Below, one piece after another: positions 58,232-64,000 of a stretch of DNA of 64,000 bases (position 1 is its first letter; each line of letters opens with the position of its first letter). Source of the DNA: Marinobacterium sediminicola (lineage in GTDB: Bacteria; Pseudomonadota; Gammaproteobacteria; Pseudomonadales; Balneatricaceae); NCBI RefSeq assembly GCF_022343685.1, contig NZ_CP092123.1:1054001-1118000 (forward strand), in the 5' to 3' direction. The translations under genes and the position numbers were made by a program. The notes beneath the pieces are model-generated. The model was not told the origin of the DNA. It ran no database searches and saw nothing but the letters and a program-made list of their open reading frames with translations.

Positions 58232-59170
58232 ATGAGTCAGACATTCAGTCACATTACCGTGCTGCTTAATGAAGCGGTCAAGGAACTGGTCCAGGATCCG
58301 GACGGCTTTTATATCGATGGCACCTTTGGTCGAGGTGGTCACAGTGCGCTGGTGCTTGAGCAGTTGTCGGACAACGGCCATCTGATGGCGATCGACAAGG
58401 ATCCGGAAGCGATTCGTCATGCGCATGTCCGTTTTGCGGACGAGCCCCGTTTCAGTATCGAGCACGGCTCCTTTGCCCAGTTGCAGTCGTTTGTTGAGCA
58501 GCGCGGGATGATGGGTAAGGTCAGTGGCGTACTGCTGGATCTGGGTGTCAGCTCTCCCCAGTTGGATGATCCCGAGCGCGGCTTCAGCTTCCTCAACGAC
58601 GGTCCTCTGGATATGCGTATGGACACCACGTCCGGAGAGAGTGCTGCTGACTGGGTTAACCGAGCGTCTGAAACCGAAATTGCCGATGTGATTTACCAGT
58701 ACGGTGAAGAGCGTTTCTCCCGCCGTATGGCCAGGGCTATCGTCGCCGAGCGTGAACAGGAACCGATCACGACCACGGCGCGTTTGGCCAAAATCATTTC
58801 CGAAGCCAACCCTCGCTGGGAAAAAGGCAAGCACCCGGCAACACGTGCTTTTCAGGGCATCCGCATTCATATCAACCGCGAACTGGCTGATGTTGAAGCT
58901 TGTCTGGATCAGGCGCTGGAGGTGCTGGCGCCGGGTGGTCGGCTGGTGGTGATCAGCTTCCACTCGCTGGAAGATCGAATTGTTAAGCGCTTCATCCGCC
59001 GTCATGTGAAAGGGGATGAGCATATTCCGCCGGGTGTGCCGGTCACGGATGCAATGCTGAAGCGGCGTTTGAAATCGGCCGGGAAGGCGATACGTGCGGG
59101 CAAGGATGAACTGAATCAGAACCCTCGTGCACGCAGTGCCGTCATGCGTGCGGCTATCAAGCTGGCATGA
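58232..59170 (+). CDS. rsmH: 16S rRNA (cytosine(1402)-N(4))-methyltransferase
   Basis: This 312-residue RsmH/MraW protein starts HITVLLNEAVKELV. SAM motif YIDGTFGRGGHSALVLEQL, substrate region GVLLDLGVSSPQLDDPERGFSF.NDGPLDMRMD, and VISFHSLEDRIVKRF are characteristic. It methylates C1402 of 16S rRNA with RsmI. Gene starts 21 bp after mraZ and overlaps ftsL by 4 bp. Confidence 0.97.
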   Translation: MSQTFSHITVLLNEAVKELVQDPDGFYIDGTFGRGGHSALVLEQLSDNGHLMAIDKDPEAIRHAHVRFADEPRFSIEHGSFAQLQSFVEQRGMMGKVSGVLLDLGVSSPQLDDPERGFSFLNDGPLDMRMDTTSGESAADWVNRASETEIADVIYQYGEERFSRRMARAIVAEREQEPITTTARLAKIISEANPRWEKGKHPATRAFQGIRIHINRELADVEACLDQALEVLAPGGRLVVISFHSLEDRIVKRFIRRHVKGDEHIPPGVPVTDAMLKRRLKSAGKAIRAGKDELNQNPRARSAVMRAAIKLA

Positions 59171-59580
59171 AACGTCCTCGGTTCGAGGTTAAGCGCCCCG
59201 ACATTGGACAGTGGGCGCAGACGCTTAAGGGCAAGCTGCCGCAATGGCGAGTGGCGCCAAGGGAAAGGGCGCAGCCTGCACGGATGCTGAGTGGTAGCGA
59301 GCTGCTTGTTCCGGCGGCGACCACGCTGCTGCTGACGCTGATGGTGATGGGAAGTGCCATGGCGGTCATTTTCTCGGCCTATGAGTATCGCCGTCTGTTT
59401 AACCAGCATCAGGTGCTGGTACAGCAGTGGGATGAACTACAGGTCGAATGGGGACAGTACCTGCTGGAGCAGAGTGTATGGTCCGCGCATCATCGGGTTG
59501 AAGCCGTGGCCGCGGACAAGATGAACATGGTAGTACCTGCAACCGAAGCGATCGAGATCGTCCGCCATGAGCAGCGATAA
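59167..59580 (+). CDS. ftsL: Cell division protein FtsL
   Basis: This 137-residue bitopic protein has a cytoplasmic N-terminus of about 45 residues (longer than E. coli's, basic: KRPRFEVKRPDIGQW), one TM segment (ATTLLLTLMVMGSAMAVIFSAY, about residues 51-72), and a coiled-coil periplasmic part with YRRLFNQHQVLVQQWDELQVEWGQYLLEQS. Position between rsmH and ftsI is diagnostic. It forms the FtsQLB complex. Confidence 0.93.
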   Translation: MKRPRFEVKRPDIGQWAQTLKGKLPQWRVAPRERAQPARMLSGSELLVPAATTLLLTLMVMGSAMAVIFSAYEYRRLFNQHQVLVQQWDELQVEWGQYLLEQSVWSAHHRVEAVAADKMNMVVPATEAIEIVRHEQR

Positions 59581-61285
59581 AGCGAGTGACATTCAGAATC
59601 AAGCGGCGCGCGGCTGGCGCATCTGGCTGGTTGTGGTGTTGCTCGCCCTGATCGTGGCGGCCATTACCTCCAAGCTTTTCTCGCTTTACACCAACGATCA
59701 GGATTTTCTGCGCAGTCAGGGTGATGCGCGTTCTCTGCGTACCATGCTCATTCCTGCACACCGTGGGCTGATCAGTGATCGCAACGGCGAACCACTGGCC
59801 GTCAGCGCGCCGGTGGCAACCATCTGGGCCGACCCCCTGAAAACCGACCTCCAGCATGCGGGGCTGACTCGGCTGGCTCAGTTGCTGGGGAAGCGTCCGC
59901 ATGACATCAAGGCAGAGCTGACGGCCAACCGTGAGCGCCGTTTTCTTTATCTGAAGCGTCAGGTGACTCCGGAACTGGCCGAGAAGGTCGAGGCACTGGG
60001 GGTTACCGGCATCCATGTCGATCGTGAATACAAGCGCTATTACCCGTCAGGCGAGGTGAGTACCCATCTGGTCGGTTTCACCAACGTTGATGGTGAAGGC
60101 CAGGAAGGGCTGGAGCTGGCCTATAACCACAGCCTGCGTGGCGAGCCAGGGCGCAAGCTGGTACTCAAGGATCGCGTGGGACGTACCGTCAAACATATTC
60201 GTTCACTACAGGATGCCGATCCCGGTAACGACCTGCAGCTGAGTATCGATTTGCGTGTCCAGTACATGGCTTACCGTGAGATGAAAGCGGCAGTGGAAGC
60301 GCACAGGGCGGATTCGGGTTCAGCTGTCGTGCTGGATGCCCACACGGGTGAAGTTCTGGCACTGGTCAATCAGCCGTCCTATAACCCCAATGACCGTTCA
60401 GGGCTGAATACGTCGGCGCTGCGCAACCGGGCGTTGACCGATCTGTTTGAACCCGGTTCGACCATCAAGCCATTTACCGTGGCCGCGGCCATGATGAGCG
60501 GCGACTATACCGGTGATTCAGTCATTGACACCTCACCCGGCTTTATCCGGGTTTCAGGTGCCAGCATCAAGGACCACCGCAATTATGGCGAGCTGGACCT
60601 GACCGGTATTATCACCAAGTCCAGTAACGTCGGGGTCACCAAGCTGGCACTGGAAATGGAACCGGATGCGGTACGCAATCTGCTGTTCAATGTGGGGCTG
60701 GGTAAGGACACCGGTACCGGTTTTCCCGGTGAGCGCACAGGTGTCCTGCCTTATCTGAATGAACGTCAGCGCGTGGAGCGGGCCACCATGTCCTACGGAT
60801 ATGGTCTGTCCACGACTCTGCTGCAGCTGGCCCAGGCCTATGTGCCCTTGGCCGCGGACGGGATTTTTAGACCGGTAACCTTGCTCAAGCAGACTCAGCC
60901 CACGGCCGGGACTCGAGTGATGCCGCCGGGTATTGCGCCTCAGGTGCTGGAAATGATGGAAACCGTCATCGGTCCAGCGGGTACAGGCAGGCGTGCGGCT
61001 GTTGAAGGTTACCGTGTAGGAGGCAAGACCGGCACCGTGCACAAGGCCAGTGGCGGTGGCTATGCCGATGACAAATATGTCTCCGTTTTTACAGGGGTTG
61101 TCCCGATCAGCAATCCGCGATTCGTGATTGCCGTCATGGTGGATAACCCCAAAGGGCAGGAATATTTCGGCGGTTTGGTGGCGGCGCCGATTTTTTCCCG
61201 AATTGCGGGCGGGGCGTTGAGGTTGCTTAACGTGCCGCCGGACAAATGGCCTGAACCCGCGTCTTCACAGGTGGCGATGCAATGA
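59567..61285 (+). CDS. ftsI: Peptidoglycan D,D-transpeptidase FtsI (PBP3)
   Basis: This 572-residue protein has a TM anchor (about residues 18-38), a PBP dimer domain with IPAHRGLISDRNGEPLA, and a transpeptidase domain with S-x-x-K in FEPGSTIKPFTVAAAM, S-x-N in ITKSSNVGVTKLA and K-T-G in RVGGKTGTVHKASGGGY. It cross-links septal peptidoglycan. Overlaps ftsL by 14 bp and murE by 4 bp. Confidence 0.97.
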   Translation: MSSDKASDIQNQAARGWRIWLVVVLLALIVAAITSKLFSLYTNDQDFLRSQGDARSLRTMLIPAHRGLISDRNGEPLAVSAPVATIWADPLKTDLQHAGLTRLAQLLGKRPHDIKAELTANRERRFLYLKRQVTPELAEKVEALGVTGIHVDREYKRYYPSGEVSTHLVGFTNVDGEGQEGLELAYNHSLRGEPGRKLVLKDRVGRTVKHIRSLQDADPGNDLQLSIDLRVQYMAYREMKAAVEAHRADSGSAVVLDAHTGEVLALVNQPSYNPNDRSGLNTSALRNRALTDLFEPGSTIKPFTVAAAMMSGDYTGDSVIDTSPGFIRVSGASIKDHRNYGELDLTGIITKSSNVGVTKLALEMEPDAVRNLLFNVGLGKDTGTGFPGERTGVLPYLNERQRVERATMSYGYGLSTTLLQLAQAYVPLAADGIFRPVTLLKQTQPTAGTRVMPPGIAPQVLEMMETVIGPAGTGRRAAVEGYRVGGKTGTVHKASGGGYADDKYVSVFTGVVPISNPRFVIAVMVDNPKGQEYFGGLVAAPIFSRIAGGALRLLNVPPDKWPEPASSQVAMQ

Positions 61286-62796
61286 GTATCTATACACAGT
61301 CCCTGTTAACACTGCTGCCGCAGGCGTCTTCGACGCTCGCGGCTTTGCCCGTTGATAGGCCGGTAGTGGTGTCCGGGCTGACCCTGGACAGTCGTCAGGT
61401 AAAGCCGGGTGATCTGTTTTTCGCCCGCAGCGGCGTCTCCTGTCGCGGTGCTGATTTCATCGCGGACGCTCAGCAGAAAGGTGCGGTCGCGGTTGTGGTT
61501 GAAGAGGGTGAGCTGACGGGCGCTGAGCGTGCCCGGATCAAGGTGCCATTGCTGGAAGTACAGGGACTGGACGCGGTCGTCGGAGAGGTGGCCAGTCGTT
61601 TTTATGGCAACCCCAGTCAGCACCTGAAGGTGATCGGTGTTACCGGTACCAACGGCAAAACCTCGTGCAGCAATTATCTGGCACAGGCGCTGGAATTGCT
61701 GGGTCATCGAGCAGCGGTTATCGGCACGCTCGGTAACGGTTTTCTGCAAGACCTCAAGCCGGCAACCCATACCACGCCGGATGCGATTGCCCTGCAGGCC
61801 TTGCTGGCCGAACTGAAGCAGGCGGGCGCGGAATACGTGGTGATGGAGGTGTCCAGTCATGCGCTGGATCAGCAGCGCGTGGCCGGTATGCGCTTTGTCG
61901 CGGCCGGTTTTACAAACCTGACCCGCGATCATCTGGATTATCACGGTGATATGGCGGCCTATGGAGACGCCAAGGCCAAGCTCTTCGTGGATCATATGCC
62001 GGCCCTGCAGGCGATCAACCTGGATGATGTGTTCGGTCGAACGCTCTGGCAACAACTGCAGCCGGTACAGGCTCGGGTCGAGGGGTTCGGGTTGAGTGAG
62101 CCGGGGGCAGACGTCAGGGTCGAAGGGCTGGCGTTTGGTCCCGAAGGGGCAGAATTCGCGCTGCGGGTCGGTGATGAATGCGCAGCAGTTAAAACGTCAC
62201 TGATGGGCAGCTTCAATGTCAGCAACCTGTTGCTCTGCGCCACTTTGTTGCAGTTGATGGAGTATCCACTGGCGCAGGTGGCTGATGTGCTGGGCAAGGT
62301 TCAGCCCGTGGCGGGGCGGATGCAGGCTCTTCCAGTCGTTGCACACGCGCCGTCGGTAGTGGTGGATTTTGCGCACACCCCTGACGCACTGGCCCAGGCG
62401 CTGCAGGCGCTGCGTTTGCATCGTCCCTCCGAGGGGAGGCTGATATGTGTGTTTGGGTGTGGCGGTGATCGCGATGCCGGTAAACGTCCGGAAATGGGGC
62501 GAATCGTCTCTGAACTGGCCGATCAACTGGTGGTTACCAGTGACAACCCTCGTTCAGAGTCCCCGGCTGCCATTATTGCCGACATTCTGGCAGGCGTGAG
62601 TCCAGAAGCCGCCGTTCATGTAGAGGCCGATAGAGCAGCGGCCATCCGTTGGGCGATTGATCAGGCTGCGGCCGAAGATCTGGTGCTGATTGCAGGCAAG
62701 GGGCATGAGCGCTGGCAGGAGATCAATGGAGTCAAGGAGCCTTTTGATGACTGTCAACAGGCTTGGCATGTATTGCAGGAAGGAGCTGATGTATGA
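61282..62796 (+). CDS. murE: UDP-MurNAc-L-Ala-D-Glu:meso-DAP ligase
   Basis: This 504-residue Mur ligase has the ATP P-loop IGVTGTNGKTSCSN and the DNPRSESP motif, marking meso-diaminopimelate specificity, with KGHERWQEINGVKEPFDD near the end. It adds meso-DAP to the peptidoglycan precursor in the cytoplasm. Overlaps ftsI and murF by 4 bp each. Confidence 0.96.
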   Translation: MSIYTQSLLTLLPQASSTLAALPVDRPVVVSGLTLDSRQVKPGDLFFARSGVSCRGADFIADAQQKGAVAVVVEEGELTGAERARIKVPLLEVQGLDAVVGEVASRFYGNPSQHLKVIGVTGTNGKTSCSNYLAQALELLGHRAAVIGTLGNGFLQDLKPATHTTPDAIALQALLAELKQAGAEYVVMEVSSHALDQQRVAGMRFVAAGFTNLTRDHLDYHGDMAAYGDAKAKLFVDHMPALQAINLDDVFGRTLWQQLQPVQARVEGFGLSEPGADVRVEGLAFGPEGAEFALRVGDECAAVKTSLMGSFNVSNLLLCATLLQLMEYPLAQVADVLGKVQPVAGRMQALPVVAHAPSVVVDFAHTPDALAQALQALRLHRPSEGRLICVFGCGGDRDAGKRPEMGRIVSELADQLVVTSDNPRSESPAAIIADILAGVSPEAAVHVEADRAAAIRWAIDQAAAEDLVLIAGKGHERWQEINGVKEPFDDCQQAWHVLQEGADV

Positions 62797-64000
62797 TGCG
62801 CGCCTTCGAGCTGAATGAGCTCCAGCAGGTGCTGGGTGCGCAGCAGCTGGGTGAAAACTGTACGTTGCAACGAGTCGTGACCGACAGCCGTCTTCTGGCG
62901 CCGGGCGATCTTTTTGTGGCGCTGAAGGGCCCGAATTTTGACGGGCACGATTTTGTCGGTGCTGCCGAGTTGAAGGGGGCTGCGGCGGTTGTGGTGGACC
63001 ACAGGGTCGATACCCGACTGCCCCAGTTGGTTGTCACCGACACCTTAAAAGCGCTGGGACAGCTGGGCGGTTATAACCGCTCGCTGTTCCGCGCACCGGT
63101 TTTTGCCGTGACCGGCAGTGGTGGCAAGACCACCGTGAAAGAAATGCTGGCGGGGCTGCTGGCGACCAAGGGCGAAGTACTGGCGACCGAGGGAAATCTC
63201 AATAACGAGATCGGTGCACCGCTGACTTTGCTGCGTCTGACGCCCGAGCACAGATCGGCGGTCATCGAACTGGGCGCCAGTGCTCAGGGCGAGATCGCCA
63301 GAACGGTTTCTTGTACACAGCCGGACGTGGCGATCCTGAATAATGCCATGGGTGCTCATCTTGAAGGCTTTGGTGGTCTTGAAGGCGTGGTGCGGGCCAA
63401 AGGCGAGATTTTTGGTGGCTTGCGCGAAGGCGGTGTCGGAGTGGTTAATCTGGATTCGCCTCATGCATCGGTCTGGATTGAGCGGTTGCACCGACTCAAG
63501 CGCAGGGTCTTTACCTTTGGGGTGGAGAATGGTGCTGCGGATATCAGTGCCAGCCATCTGGAGATGAATGACGATGGCAGCTGGCGATTCGTGCTGGATG
63601 ATGGCACCGATCAGCTACCGGTGAACCTGAAGATTCTGGGTCGACATAACGTTGCCAATGCAACTGCAGCAGCGGCTGCCTGGGTTGCTGCGGGGATGCC
63701 TTTGCCACAGATATCCGGCGTGCTGGACCGGTTTACGCCGGTGGCCGGTCGTTTGAGCCCACACCGTTTGAAGAGCGGCGCCCTGGTGATTGACGACAGT
63801 TATAACGCCAATGCGGATGCGATCAAGGCGGCAACCGATCTGCTGGCACAGTTGTCCGGCGAACGGATTCTCGTATTGGGTGATATGGCTGAACTGGGTG
63901 AGGAATCTCCTCGCCTGCATGCCGAAGTTGGGCATTATGCTGCCGAGCGTGGCATTGAGCGCCTGCTGGTGACCGGTCCCAAGATGCAGGCTGCGGCGGA
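62793..64000 (+). CDS. murF: UDP-MurNAc-tripeptide:D-Ala-D-Ala ligase MurF (cut by window edge)
   Basis: About 402 residues are visible from the ATG at 62793 (second ATG at 62796); the C-terminus lies beyond the window. N-terminal substrate domain (VVTDSRLLAPGDLFVALKGPNFDGHDF), P-loop FAVTGSGGKTTVKEMLAGLL, EGNLNNEIGAPLTLL, and VIDDSYNANADAIKAA with the conserved N-A-N segment of MurF. It adds D-Ala-D-Ala to the tripeptide precursor. The start overlaps murE by 4 bp. Confidence 0.95.
   Translation, partial: MMRAFELNELQQVLGAQQLGENCTLQRVVTDSRLLAPGDLFVALKGPNFDGHDFVGAAELKGAAAVVVDHRVDTRLPQLVVTDTLKALGQLGGYNRSLFRAPVFAVTGSGGKTTVKEMLAGLLATKGEVLATEGNLNNEIGAPLTLLRLTPEHRSAVIELGASAQGEIARTVSCTQPDVAILNNAMGAHLEGFGGLEGVVRAKGEIFGGLREGGVGVVNLDSPHASVWIERLHRLKRRVFTFGVENGAADISASHLEMNDDGSWRFVLDDGTDQLPVNLKILGRHNVANATAAAAAWVAAGMPLPQISGVLDRFTPVAGRLSPHRLKSGALVIDDSYNANADAIKAATDLLAQLSGERILVLGDMAELGEESPRLHAEVGHYAAERGIERLLVTGPKMQAAA

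Noticed and set aside
1-64000. tRNA, rRNA and CRISPR arrays
   Set aside because: No cloverleaf-like segment, rRNA signature or regularly spaced direct-repeat array was noticed by eye. A tRNAscan-SE and CRISPR search would be needed to exclude them fully.

Overview
The window comes from a Gammaproteobacterium, probably of the Oceanospirillales/Marinobacterium-Pseudomonas type. This is inferred from the mraZ-rsmH-ftsL-ftsI-murE-murF order, the etfB-etfA pair, and DUF1302/DUF1329 outer-membrane proteins, which are typical of gammaproteobacterial hydrophobic-substrate catabolism. About 56 kb is one large catabolic island. At the sequence level it resembles the steroid side-chain and C/D-ring (HIP) degradation set known from actinobacteria and a few proteobacteria.

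Layout: 0-2.1 kb holds the tail of an Old Yellow Enzyme and etfBA. 2.1-7.4 kb holds a LuxR-type regulator, an SDR, and DUF1302 and DUF1329 proteins (outer-membrane uptake). 7.4-11.1 kb holds an acyl-CoA dehydrogenase (ACAD) pair that includes a FadE30-like enzyme, plus a short OYE with Fe-S cysteines. 11.1-15.6 kb holds a methyltransferase, a GST with divergent LysR, an SDR and an enoyl-CoA hydratase. 15.7-23.8 kb is a full ChsE1/ChsE2-ChsH1/ChsH2-Ltp2 module (dehydrogenation, hydration and retro-aldol cleavage of a branched side chain) plus another ACAD pair. 23.9-28.2 kb holds an MCP, a lipoprotein and a GGDEF protein. 28.3-31.3 kb (minus strand) holds a dienoyl-CoA-reductase-like flavoenzyme and an HsaD-type meta-cleavage hydrolase. 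31.5-36.9 kb holds an SDR, an NTF2-like protein, a FATP-type CoA ligase, a second aldolase/thiolase and a DUF35-MaoC fusion.

37.0-39.7 kb is a low-GC scar: a DCC protein, a frameshifted and truncated integron-type integrase, an orphan small ORF and an IS481-family element with a 4-bp target duplication. 39.7-55.6 kb is the ring-cleavage and C/D-ring block: a MobA-like flavin hydroxylase (minus) divergent from an HsaC-like extradiol dioxygenase, followed by ipdA, ipdB, a crotonase, ipdC, echA20, fadE31/32-like, fadA6-like, an SDR, ipdF, maoC, a second thiolase, an SDR and a TetR regulator. ETF-QO (55.6-57.3 kb) closes the electron path from eight ACAD subunits through ETF to quinone. 57.3-64 kb is the chromosomal dcw (division and cell wall) cluster, with an MraZ-box operator at its promoter.

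An 18-bp, partly palindromic element, TNGTCTnRAnGrACGATG (13 of 18 positions invariant), occurs five times, each 54-88 bp upstream of a catabolic transcription unit on either strand. It is the best candidate for a shared operator tying the island into one regulon. No 3-ketosteroid dehydrogenase, KshAB, HsaAB or HsaEFG homologue is present, so either the A/B-ring enzymes lie elsewhere or the true substrate is a steroid-like polycyclic compound whose aromatic ring is hydroxylated by the MobA-like enzyme.
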